Part shown: positions 17,173 through 24,594 of the stretch, in pieces
Layout of the letters: each line of letters begins with the position of its first letter
Position numbering within the stretch: the first letter of the stretch is position 1
Assembly: GCA_023395675.1 (NCBI GenBank)
Contig: JAEWYL010000069.1
Location: 1-40,087, forward strand
Direction: 5' to 3'
Length of the DNA stretch: 40,087 bases
Source of the DNA: Chloroflexota bacterium
Lineage (GTDB): Bacteria; Chloroflexota; Anaerolineae; Anaerolineales; UBA4823
Notes under the pieces: model-generated
Seen by the model: the letters and a program-made list of their open reading frames with translations, nothing else
Told to the model about the DNA's origin: nothing
Databases searched by the model: none
Made by a program: the position numbers and the translations under genes

Positions 17173-18345
17173 TTACCAGAAGGAGGGCTGGTAGGCGGGC
17201 CGTTTACCGTTCAGCAGGACGAAAGGCGCCAGGCGGGCGGTGTGAATACCCAGCCTGCGCAGGTCGTTGAGGTCTTTGATGTGGTTCTGGCGGCGGGCAG
17301 CCAGGATGGCCCGGGCGCTGACCGGGCCGATGCCGGGGACCCGCAAGAGCTGCTCGCGGGTGGCGCGGTTGATCTCCACCGGGCTGGCCTTCAAATTCGC
17401 CTCCGCCCAGGCCTGCTTCGGGTCGGAATTGAGCGGCAGGTCACCGGCCGGGTCGAAGGGGAGGTCCTCCAGGCTGAAGGCGTAATCCCTGAGCAGGAAG
17501 GAGGCCTGGTAGAGCCGGCGTTCGCGCTGCGGGGATTCGGCGGGCAGCCCCTCCAGCGGGGTGTTGCGGATGGGGCTGAAAGCGGAGAAGTAAGCCCGGC
17601 GCAGGTTGAAGCGCCCGTAGAGATGCTCGGTGGTGGAGAGCAGTTCCAGATCGGTCTCCCCGGCCCCGCCGACCACGAATTGGGTCACCACGGAGGGCCA
17701 GCGCCCTTTCCAGCCCAGGTGCGCGGGCTGCGAGCGCTTGATCTCCGCCGCCCAGCGGATGGGCTGGAGCAGCTCGTCCATAAAATCCTTGCGCGGCGCG
17801 AGGCGGGCCAGTCGCTCGCCGTTGGGGGCCTCCAGGTTGATGGAGATGCGGTCTGCGAGCTGCATGGCGCGCTCCACCTGGGCGATCTGCACTCCCGGCA
17901 TGATCTTCAGGTGCAGGTAGCCTTTGAAACCGAGCCGGTTGCGCAGGATATCGGCCGTGTCGAGCAGCTTATCCTGGGTGCTCAGGCCGCCATTGATAAT
18001 GCCGGAACTGATAAACGCCCCTTCTACCAGCCCGGCGCGGTGGAGCTGCATGAAGGTGCGGGCGTACTCTTCGGGTTTGAAGGTCTCCCGGCGGGTATTG
18101 CGCCCGGCCCGGAAAGGGCAGTAGTAGCAGTTCCGCTCGCAGGCGGTGGTCAGCAGGCTTTTCAGCAGGTTGATCCGCCGGCTGCCGTTGACCACGGCCT
18201 GGCTGATATATACCGGATGCTTCCCTGCATCTTCCAGCTGGGGACAGTGCGCGTCCTCCGCCGGTTCCAGGTGCATCTGTGAAGAGAGAAATTTCATGCG
18301 TTCCAAGGCGTCCATATCCCACCTGCCGTGTGAATACCGGATCAT
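17173..18345 (-). CDS. Putative DNA modification/repair radical SAM protein with HhH domain
   Basis: The 390-residue protein has the radical SAM cluster motif C69-x3-C73-x2-C76 (CERNCYYC), the SAM-binding region with GIINGGLST, and a C-terminal helix-hairpin-helix unit, EQLLRVPGIGPVSARAI, of the type that contacts DNA. This architecture matches the family annotated as putative DNA modification/repair radical SAM protein. The reaction is not established. The ATG follows AGGAG at 5 bases; an upstream in-frame start at 18372 lies inside the promoter and is rejected. Transcription is probably repressible, see the promoter entry. Confidence 0.9.
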   Translation of the reverse strand: MIRYSHGRWDMDALERMKFLSSQMHLEPAEDAHCPQLEDAGKHPVYISQAVVNGSRRINLLKSLLTTACERNCYYCPFRAGRNTRRETFKPEEYARTFMQLHRAGLVEGAFISSGIINGGLSTQDKLLDTADILRNRLGFKGYLHLKIMPGVQIAQVERAMQLADRISINLEAPNGERLARLAPRKDFMDELLQPIRWAAEIKRSQPAHLGWKGRWPSVVTQFVVGGAGETDLELLSTTEHLYGRFNLRRAYFSAFSPIRNTPLEGLPAESPQRERRLYQASFLLRDYAFSLEDLPFDPAGDLPLNSDPKQAWAEANLKASPVEINRATREQLLRVPGIGPVSARAILAARRQNHIKDLNDLRRLGIHTARLAPFVLLNGKRPAYQPSFW

Positions 18346-18360
18346 AGTAACTCCTAATAG

Positions 18361-18388
18361 ATTATAGAACAAATGGTCTTTTTGTCAA
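18361..18388 (-). promoter_or_regulatory. Consensus promoter with LexA-like dyad for the radical SAM gene
   Basis: Minus strand: -35 TTGACA (18383-18388), 16-base spacer, -10 TATAAT (18361-18366). The spacer contains AGACC-ATTT-GTTCT (18366-18379), a one-mismatch copy of the AGAAC-N4-GTTCT dyad seen in the VOC promoter. The dyad fills the space between the two boxes, a position where a bound repressor would block polymerase. Confidence 0.7.
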
Positions 18389-18760
18389 TAAGCTTTACCT
18401 CCCTGTTCGTGGATTTCACAACGACCCCATGCAGTAAAGTGCCTGGCCCTTGAATATCGTGTTGGGGTCAGACTGCAAAGTAAAGACCCTGTCCTGTTGG
18501 CTGTAGAAAACTCTGCAATGCGGTTATTGTTTGTGTGACGGAGCCACATAATAAATATCCGCATTCTTTCAACAAACTGGTGCTGCCACACAAACCCCCA
18601 ATAATCCTCCACATTTTTCGATTCTGTATTAAAATTCTTGTCAGGGTGAGGGCCCGGCCGGCGATTCAGGAGAGAAGCGCCCGGCGAAAGCTTCTCATCC
18701 GCCAGTTTCAGGGGGAGAGAAAACTGATGCCTTTGGGCAAGGCGAGAGGGAAGGGCAGTC
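18389..18760. other. AT-rich intergenic region with REP-like remnant
   Basis: This stretch is clearly more AT-rich than its surroundings and holds no convincing gene. The part around 18421-18500 contains strings such as AAAGTGCCTGGC and GGGGTCAGACTGCAAAGT that resemble flanks of REP-associated Y1 transposase elements. The rest, including the leader of the DUF1360 gene, shows no clear promoter. Confidence 0.4.
18421..18500. repeat. Possible decayed REP/IS200-type flank
   Basis: GTAAAGTGCCTGGCCC and TTGGGGTCAGACTGCAAAG recall the repeated ends found beside REP-associated tyrosine transposases in many bacteria. No transposase is present and the two arms do not form a complete palindrome, so this would be a remnant. 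The link rests on remembered sequence character only. Confidence 0.3.
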
Positions 18761-19384
18761 ATGGATCCAGACCATAGAGTTCCTCAGCAATCGGGTATCC
18801 GGCAAGAGTATCTGACGAAAATACTGCTCATGGTGATCTTCATCGGCGGTTTTGGCCTCTTCATCTACTGGAGGGCCGGCCGTCTTCCGGCGCTGGAGGA
18901 GTTCAACTTCACCGGGCTGGATCTGGCCATGCTGGCGTTCGCGGTCTACCGGCTGGGCAGGCTGGTCGCTTATGATGTGGTGATGGAGCCGCTGAGGCGG
19001 CCGTTCACGCGCACCGTGCCGGACGGCACCGGGGCTGGCGATACGGTGGAGCCCTACGGGACCGGGGCGCGCCGGGCGATCGGCCAGTTGATCTCCTGCC
19101 CCATCTGCGCCGGGACCTGGATTTCGGCCCTGCTGGTGTTTGGGCTCTACGCTTACCCCGGCCCGGCGCGGGTCTTCCTGGCGGCGATGGCCGCCATCGG
19201 CGCGGCCGAGATGCTGAATTCGCTCACCGAGATCTTCTGCTGGTCGGGGCAGTACGCGCGCGAGCTGACCGGCCTGCGCGAGCAGGCGCGCAAGCGGGCG
19301 GGCGGCGATAACCGCAGCCGGAGCGATCGGATGGTTCAGGAGACGGTGCGAAACGGAAACGACATTCCCGGCAGCCAGAATTGA
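18761..19384 (+). CDS. DUF1360-type membrane protein
   Basis: The 207-residue protein has a first membrane segment at about residues 20-36, a second around 52-68, and a third and fourth after the CPICAGTW motif (C113, C116). That Cys-x2-Cys-x-G-x-W motif between membrane helices is the hallmark of the DUF1360 family; function is unknown. The C-terminal 35 residues are hydrophilic and basic. The ATG is preceded by AGGGAAGGG. It ends before a strong bidirectional terminator shared with the convergent carboxypeptidase gene. Confidence 0.75.
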   Translation: MDPDHRVPQQSGIRQEYLTKILLMVIFIGGFGLFIYWRAGRLPALEEFNFTGLDLAMLAFAVYRLGRLVAYDVVMEPLRRPFTRTVPDGTGAGDTVEPYGTGARRAIGQLISCPICAGTWISALLVFGLYAYPGPARVFLAAMAAIGAAEMLNSLTEIFCWSGQYARELTGLREQARKRAGGDNRSRSDRMVQETVRNGNDIPGSQN

Positions 19385-19407
19385 GGCCGGTTCTGCAGCA
19401 GAGAATG

Positions 19408-19447
19408 AAAAAGGATGGGCGGTCAACGGACCGCCCATCCTTTTTTT
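19408..19447. terminator. Bidirectional rho-independent terminator
   Basis: A perfect 12-bp stem (GGATGGGCGGTC and complement) with an AACG loop is flanked by five A on the left and seven T on the right. It sits between convergent genes and can serve both. Confidence 0.95.
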
Positions 19448-19467
19448 GCATAATCCTGCCGTCCGGG

Positions 19468-20976
19468 CTACAGCCCGTAAATTTCCCCGTATTTGGCCTG
19501 CAGATAGCGGACAAAGGGGCCAGCATCAATCCTTGAACCGGTAACCCGCTGTACCAGGTCCTGCGGTTCGAATTTCTGCCCGTGCCGGTGGATCTTCTCA
19601 CGCATCCAGCCTAGAATATCCTCGAACCGCCCGCTGCGGATCTGGGAATCCAGGTCCGGGACGTCTTTCTGCAGCGCCTCGTAGAGCTGGACCGAGACCA
19701 GGTTCCCCAGGGCGTAGGTGGGGAAGTAGCCGACCATCCCGCCGGCCCAGTGAACGTCCTGGAGCACACCGTCGCTGTCGGTGGGGGGAGTGAGGCCCAG
19801 GTAAGCCTGCATGCGCTCGTTCCAGGCCTGCGGCAGGTCGGCCGCCTCCAGGCTGCCTTCCATCAGGGCGATCTCCAGCTCCATACGCAGCATGATGTGC
19901 AGGTTGTATGTGGCCTCGTCCGCCTCCACCCGGATCAGGGAAGGCTGGACCCGGTTGATGCCCCGGTAGAAGGTATCCAGGCTGATCCCTTCGAGCTGGG
20001 CGGGGAAGTAGGACTGCAGGCGCGGGTAGAAGTGCTCCCAGAAAGCGCGCGAGCGGCCGATGATATTCTCCCAGAAGCGCGATTGAGACTCGGAAACGGC
20101 CTGCGAAGCATTCCCCTGCAGGGTGCTGCGCGCCAGCGCGAGGGGCAGGCCCTGCCCGTAGAGCGCGTGCCCGGCCTCATGCATGGTGCTGAACATCCCG
20201 GCCGGCAGGAAGTCGGGCAGGATGCGGGTGGTGATGCGCACATCTTCCGGGTGAAACGTGGTGGTGAAGGGATGGGCGGTGTAATCCTGGCGCCCGTGCT
20301 CCCAATCGTAGCCGAAGCGCGTGACCACCTCCACCCCGAAATCCCATTGTTTTTGTTTATCGAACTGCTGGTGGAGAAAATCTGAGCTGACCTGGGGCTT
20401 CTCCGCGACGGCCTGGATCAGGGCCACCTGCTGCGGGCGCAGGGCGGAAAAAATGGCCTGGACCTCGGAGGTCTTCATCCCGGGCTCGAAATCGTCCAGC
20501 AGGGGGTCGTAGACGTGCGCGTAAGGCGCAAAGAAGCCCGCATAGGCGCGGCGCAGGGCGATATTCTTTTCCAGGTAGGGCTGGAAATGGGAGAAATCGT
20601 TCGCGGCGCGCGCTTCCTGCCAGGCCTTGTTCCCCAGCGAGGTGGCCTGGGAGAACTCCGCGACCCACTCCGGAGAAATTTTCACCCGCTTGGCGTAGAC
20701 CCTGCGGGTCACTTTCACCAGGCGGGCGTCGTCCGAATCCGGATCCAGGCCTTCGGCATAGGGCTGCAGCTGCTCGAGCAGCTCCCCAATCTCGTTCGAA
20801 GTGAATTTCAGGTGGGCCAGGCGGCTCAGCGTGGCCCGCTGGTAGCTTCTGCCGCGCACGCCTCCGGAGGGCATATAGGTCTGCATATCCCAACCGAGCA
20901 CCGCGGCCGCGCTGTTGATATCCGCCACCTCAGCCAGTAAGGTCTTGAGTTGATTCAGTTTTGCTTGCATGGACAC
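19468..20976 (-). CDS. M32 metallocarboxypeptidase (Taq type)
   Basis: The 502-residue protein has the zinc motif H266-EAG-H270 (MHEAGHALYGQG), the ESQSRFWEN block supplying the third ligand about 30 residues later, and the family motif HPFTTTFHPEDVRITTR at about 235-251. M32 enzymes remove C-terminal residues from peptides in the cytoplasm, usually using a divalent metal. No signal peptide is present. Length is the family norm. The ATG is preceded by GGAG at six bases. A TATAAT box on the minus strand (21069-21074) could serve the gene, although its -35 is weak. Confidence 0.96.
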   Translation of the reverse strand: MSMQAKLNQLKTLLAEVADINSAAAVLGWDMQTYMPSGGVRGRSYQRATLSRLAHLKFTSNEIGELLEQLQPYAEGLDPDSDDARLVKVTRRVYAKRVKISPEWVAEFSQATSLGNKAWQEARAANDFSHFQPYLEKNIALRRAYAGFFAPYAHVYDPLLDDFEPGMKTSEVQAIFSALRPQQVALIQAVAEKPQVSSDFLHQQFDKQKQWDFGVEVVTRFGYDWEHGRQDYTAHPFTTTFHPEDVRITTRILPDFLPAGMFSTMHEAGHALYGQGLPLALARSTLQGNASQAVSESQSRFWENIIGRSRAFWEHFYPRLQSYFPAQLEGISLDTFYRGINRVQPSLIRVEADEATYNLHIMLRMELEIALMEGSLEAADLPQAWNERMQAYLGLTPPTDSDGVLQDVHWAGGMVGYFPTYALGNLVSVQLYEALQKDVPDLDSQIRSGRFEDILGWMREKIHRHGQKFEPQDLVQRVTGSRIDAGPFVRYLQAKYGEIYGL

Positions 20977-21199
20977 TCCTTCGGGGTTAGATTTGGCAGG
21001 GAACGTTGACGTGCATGCCAGGGGATGGGCAGGAGCTGCCTGCCAGGGTTTTTACGGAGCCGCCCTCAATTATAAGAGCCAATTTTAGAAAAATGGGATG
21101 AATCCTGCCAGAACGTGGGTTATAATTGGCCCGCAACGGGCGCTTCCTTCCGTTCCCAACCGCATAACAAACTTGTAAAACACTTTCCCGAAATAATTA
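20977..21199. other. Intergenic region upstream of carboxypeptidase
   Basis: No gene is seen. It contains the M32 leader, a minus-strand TATAAT at 21069-21074 and a plus-strand TATAAT at 21121-21126, neither with a good -35. Confidence 0.3.
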
Positions 21200-21227
21200 T
21201 TGTTCCCGTCCGGGCTTATAGTATAAT
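21200..21227 (+). promoter_or_regulatory. Promoter of the small Cys protein
   Basis: Plus strand: -35 TTGTTC (21200-21205), 16-base spacer, -10 TATAAT (21222-21227). Directly after the -10 lies AGAAC-AGAC-TTTCT (21228-21241), a one-mismatch version of the LexA-like dyad seen elsewhere in this window. The leader to the ATG is about 120 bases. Confidence 0.6.
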
Positions 21228-21353
21228 AGAACAGACTTTCTAGTATTCAACGCGAACATGGAACCTTGATCCTGGTTTGTACGCTTTTGCCGCCAGGCAC
21301 GGGGGCAGGGCTCCGTTTGGCTATCTACTTGGAATATTCCTCATGGAGGAAGA

Positions 21354-21533
21354 ATGACCGTCTGCTCTGTATGCAACAAGAAACTGTCAGACCTCGAGAC
21401 CTTCGGCCCGGTCAGCTATCCATTATGCTGGGACCACTGGTGGGACTATGTCCAGGGCGAACTGTACCCGGAGAAGGAAGAAGAAAAGACCGGCCAGGAG
21501 TCCACCGGCGCCGGGCAGCTCGGTTTTATCTAA
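21354..21533 (+). CDS. Small Cys-rich protein, 59 residues, possible zinc ribbon
   Basis: The protein starts MTVCSVCNKKLSDLETFG, continues VSYPLCWDHWWDYVQGELYP, and ends in an acidic, flexible tail. C4-x2-C7 followed by C26 and H29 (C-x2-H) gives four candidate zinc ligands in a treble-clef-like spacing. No known domain is recognised. Support for a real gene: GGAGGAAG just before the ATG, a near-consensus promoter upstream, and a strong terminator 36 bases after the stop. Function unknown. Confidence 0.75.
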   Translation: MTVCSVCNKKLSDLETFGPVSYPLCWDHWWDYVQGELYPEKEEEKTGQESTGAGQLGFI

Positions 21534-21568
21534 GCACAGACCCATTTTTAGCAGCGCTATCATTTAAA

Positions 21569-21610
21569 CAAGATGTGCGGCAGCCTCGCCGCCGCACATC
21601 TTGTTTTCAT
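21569..21610. terminator. Terminator between small Cys protein and VOC gene
   Basis: Perfect 13-bp arms (CAAGATGTGCGGC and complement) around a 9-base loop are followed by TTTTCATTCT on the plus strand. It lies between convergent genes and can also stop the minus-strand VOC transcript, which then reads TTGTTT. Confidence 0.85.
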
Positions 21611-21625
21611 TCTCAGGGGAACCGC

Positions 21626-22000
21626 TTAAGCCTGATCCGCTCCCGGCAGCGCCTGGTGCAGCCCGACGATGATCCCGGTCGGATCTTTGAAGTAAGCCTG
21701 GTAGCCCACCTCGGGAATCGTGTCCTTCGGAAGGATGATCTCTCCCCCGCATTCCTGGACCTTTGCGATGGCGGCGTCAATATCCTCGACCTGGATGGTA
21801 TTGACCGTACCGGAGAAGGTCTCATCCGCTTTCATCAGGCCGCCGTCAATGCCCGTCGTACCCTGTTCCCCGGTGGTCACCAGCCAGTAAGTCACCGGGC
21901 CATCCCACTTCTCGACCTGCCAGCCAAAAACCTCGCGGTAGAACGCGGCGGTTTTTTCCAGGTCGCTCGTCGCCAGTTCAAAATGCACAAAACGGTTCAT
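21626..22000 (-). CDS. VOC-family (glyoxalase/bleomycin resistance fold) protein
   Basis: The 124-residue protein matches the vicinal-oxygen-chelate fold with two beta-alpha-beta-beta-beta units: MNRFVHFELATSDLEKTAAF and the later NTIQVEDIDAAIAKVQECGG, closing with YFKDPTGIIVGLHQ. Metal ligand candidates are H7 and the Glu/His near the C-terminus; the exact reaction is unknown. Members range from glyoxalases to resistance and chaperone-like proteins. The ATG has GGAGG upstream. The promoter contains a perfect AGAAC-N4-GTTCT dyad. Confidence 0.88.
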   Translation of the reverse strand: MNRFVHFELATSDLEKTAAFYREVFGWQVEKWDGPVTYWLVTTGEQGTTGIDGGLMKADETFSGTVNTIQVEDIDAAIAKVQECGGEIILPKDTIPEVGYQAYFKDPTGIIVGLHQALPGADQA

Positions 22001-22043
22001 CGCTAACCTCCAAACGTGAAAAGGAAATGAAAGGGTTTATCCA

Positions 22044-22072
22044 ATTCTAGATTAGAACAAAAGTTCTGTCAA
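22044..22072 (-). promoter_or_regulatory. Promoter of VOC gene with perfect LexA-like dyad
   Basis: Minus strand: -35 TTGACA (22067-22072), 17-base spacer, -10 TAGAAT (22044-22049). AGAACTTTTGTTCT (22054-22067) is a perfect 5-4-5 dyad filling the spacer and touching the -35. Layout matches the radical SAM promoter at 18361-18388. Confidence 0.75.
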
Positions 22073-22095
22073 CTTAAAATTTCCAAAAGAAAAAT

Positions 22096-22133
22096 AAACA
22101 CAGGCAGCGAGGGCAACCTCGCTGCCTGTGTTT
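22096..22133 (-). terminator. Strong terminator after the GH3 gene
   Basis: A perfect 17-bp stem closes a 4-base loop. On the minus strand the stem is followed by TATTTTTCTTTT. It lies about 70 bases beyond the GH3 stop. Confidence 0.92.
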
Positions 22134-22206
22134 ACCCGGGTTCGGGGAAGAAGGTGAGTGATGTGTACGGCAACAACCCGAACAGATCGCTATTTGATAA
22201 ACAGCC

Positions 22207-24402
22207 TCACGCGGTAATCTCGAAAGCGCCCTCCAGGCCTGCCTCGCTGGAGGGGCCCACCCAGAGTTTGAACTCGCCCGGCTCTACCCGGTACTGGTGC
22301 TGCTGGTCCCAGAAGCCCAGCTCAGAAGCGGGGATGCGGAAGCGCACCGTCCGGCTCTCGCCCGGCGCGAGGCTTATTTTTTGGAAAGCTTTCAACTCCT
22401 TCACCGGCCGGGTGACGCTCCCCACCAGGTCTCTCACGTAGCACTGCACCACCTCCTCGCCGGGCCGGGAGCCGGTGTTGCGCACCTGGACCGAGCACCG
22501 CAGGTCCTCCTCCGGGCGCAGGGAGGGGCTCTCCACCTCCAGCTGTTCGTAGGAAAAGCGGGTGTAGCTCAGGCCGAAACCAAAGGGGAAGAGCGGGGTA
22601 TGCGGCAGGTCGAGATAGGTGGACCGGTGTTCCTGGTTGAACTGCATGACTCCCTGCAGGTTCGCCGGGCGCCCGGTGTTCTTGTGGGCGTAGTAGACCG
22701 GAATCTGGCCCTCCGTGCGGGGGAAGCAGATCGGGAGCCGGCCGGAGGGGCTGGCGCGCCCGAGCAGCAGGTTGGAGAGGGCCTGCCCGGTGCGGGTGCC
22801 GCCCTGCCAGGCGAGCAGGATGGCAGGGATCTGCTCAGCGATCCAGGGGATGGCAAGCGGGCGGCCGGTGACGAGAACCAGGACGGTGGGTTTACCGGCC
22901 GCGTACACAGCCTCCACCAGCTCCTGCTGGCGCCCCGGCAGCCCCAGGAAGGCGCGGGAGTGGGCTTCGCCGCTCATCGTCTCGCGCTCTCCCACCGCCA
23001 GGATGACAATATCCGCCTTTCCGGCGGCGGCCTGCGCTTCAGCTAGCGAGGCTTCGAAGTCCGGTTCCGGGCCTTCGATCTCGCAGCCCCGGGCGACGAG
23101 CAGGCGGGCGCTGCCGGGCAGTTCCGCTTCCAGGCTCTCGGCCAGGGTGGGGGTGTCCTCCGCCCGCCCGTCGCAGGACCAGCTTCCCAGCAGGCTCTGG
23201 CGTTCCTGCGCCAGGGGCCCGATCAGGGCGATGGTCTTCTCCTGCGGCTGGAGGGGGAGCAGCTCGTCTTCGTTCTTGAGCAGCACCATGGCGTTTTGGG
23301 CCGCCTCGAGAGCAAGATCCAGCTGCGGCGGCTGCAGCAGGGTCGAAGCGGCGCGCGCCTCCGGCTCGGGGTAGGGTTGGTCGAACAGCCCCAGGCGAAC
23401 TTTCAGCTCCAGGATGCGCCGGGCGGCGGCATGGATAAAGCTCTCCGGGACCTGCCCGCTGCGCACCAGTTCGGCGAGATGGTAAGGATAGGCGCGGCCC
23501 ATCATATCCATATCCACCCCGGCGAGGGCGCTCAGGAGGGCGGCGTGGGGATGGCTCTTCGCATAGCCGTGGTGGATCAGCTCGCCGATGGCGTCGTAGT
23601 CCGAGACCACCAGTCCCTCGAACCCCCATTCCCGGCGCAGGATATCCTGGAGCAGGAAGTGGTTGGCAGTCGCCGGGATGCCGTTGAGCTCGTTGAATGA
23701 GGTCATCACGGTGGCGGCTCCGGCCTGGAGGGCGGCCCGGTAGGGCGGGAGGTAGTCGCTCCGCAGCCTCCGCTCCGACATATCCACCGTGTTATAGTCT
23801 TTCCCCGCCTCGGCGCCGCCGTAGGCGGCAAAATGCTTGGCGCAGGCTGCCATGCGCCTCCCCCCGGGCAGGTCCTCTGCCTGGAAACCGCGCACCCAGG
23901 CCGCCGCCATCTGCGAGCCCAGGTAGGGGTCCTCCCCGGCGCCCTCCGCCACCCTGCCCCAGCGCGGGTCCCGGCAGATATCCACCATGGGCGCAAAATT
24001 CCAGTGGGTGCCGGCCGCGGCGGCCTCGGCGGCAATCGCAGCCCCGACCTGCTCCACCAGGGCCGGGTCCCAGGAGCTGGCCAGCGCCAGCGGGATGGGG
24101 AAGATCGTCCGGTAGCCGTGGATCACATCGTTGCCGATCAGCAGGGGGATCCCCAGCCTGGATTCCTCTACCGCCATGCGCTGGTAGCTCCGGATCTCCT
24201 CCGTATCCTTGATGGAGAAAACGGAGCCGACCCGGCCCTCCCGCACCCAGGCGGCCAGGTCCGGCTCCCAGGTCAGGTCCAGCTGCACCATCTGCCCGAT
24301 CTTTTCCTCCAGGGTCATCTCGTCTAGCAGCCGGTCCACCCGCGCTTCCCCGGCGGGGTCCAGGCTCTGTTTTGCCTTTTGATGATCTGAAATGCCAGTC
24401 AT
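22207..24402 (-). CDS. Glycoside hydrolase family 3 protein, beta-glucosidase type
   Basis: GH3 enzymes release terminal beta-linked sugars from oligosaccharides. The 731-residue protein has the N-terminal barrel with IGNDVIHGYRTIFPIPLA near 89, RDPRWGRVAEGAGEDPYL near 144-161, KHFAAYGG near 189, and the nucleophile D268 in LVVSDYDAIG. The second domain follows with VLLKNEDELLPL, and a fibronectin-like C-terminal domain with the PLFPFGFGLSYTRFSYE block ends the protein. No signal peptide is present, so it acts in the cytoplasm. The architecture resembles BglX. ATG with GAGG upstream; terminator downstream. It stands alone. Confidence 0.95.
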   Translation of the reverse strand: MTGISDHQKAKQSLDPAGEARVDRLLDEMTLEEKIGQMVQLDLTWEPDLAAWVREGRVGSVFSIKDTEEIRSYQRMAVEESRLGIPLLIGNDVIHGYRTIFPIPLALASSWDPALVEQVGAAIAAEAAAAGTHWNFAPMVDICRDPRWGRVAEGAGEDPYLGSQMAAAWVRGFQAEDLPGGRRMAACAKHFAAYGGAEAGKDYNTVDMSERRLRSDYLPPYRAALQAGAATVMTSFNELNGIPATANHFLLQDILRREWGFEGLVVSDYDAIGELIHHGYAKSHPHAALLSALAGVDMDMMGRAYPYHLAELVRSGQVPESFIHAAARRILELKVRLGLFDQPYPEPEARAASTLLQPPQLDLALEAAQNAMVLLKNEDELLPLQPQEKTIALIGPLAQERQSLLGSWSCDGRAEDTPTLAESLEAELPGSARLLVARGCEIEGPEPDFEASLAEAQAAAGKADIVILAVGERETMSGEAHSRAFLGLPGRQQELVEAVYAAGKPTVLVLVTGRPLAIPWIAEQIPAILLAWQGGTRTGQALSNLLLGRASPSGRLPICFPRTEGQIPVYYAHKNTGRPANLQGVMQFNQEHRSTYLDLPHTPLFPFGFGLSYTRFSYEQLEVESPSLRPEEDLRCSVQVRNTGSRPGEEVVQCYVRDLVGSVTRPVKELKAFQKISLAPGESRTVRFRIPASELGFWDQQHQYRVEPGEFKLWVGPSSEAGLEGAFEITA

Positions 24403-24557
24403 TTTTGCGCCTCAATTCTGCATTTGATGGGTCTGTCTGAGCGGATGTTTTCTGAACCAGAATATAACCCATCCTTGGGCGCTTGAGAGGGACGAATATC
24501 GCTGGACTGCGGAAAATCAGAAAAATTCTGGGGGGAAAGGAGTGGAACGTTATAAGA

Positions 24558-24589
24558 GAAGCGGGCGGGGTGAAAGCCCTGCCCGCTTC
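24558..24589 (-). terminator. Hairpin at the end of the respiratory operon
   Basis: 13-bp arms with one mismatch (24558-24570 and 24577-24589) surround a 6-base loop. It lies just after the GMC gene on the minus strand, followed by TCTCTTATA. The weak T-run lowers confidence. Confidence 0.55.
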
Positions 24590-24594
24590 TCGGC

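Noticed and set aside
18385..18762. 125-residue minus-strand frame in the AT-rich island
   Set aside because: No ribosome site, no family resemblance, and it runs through the REP-like strings and the promoter region of the radical SAM gene.
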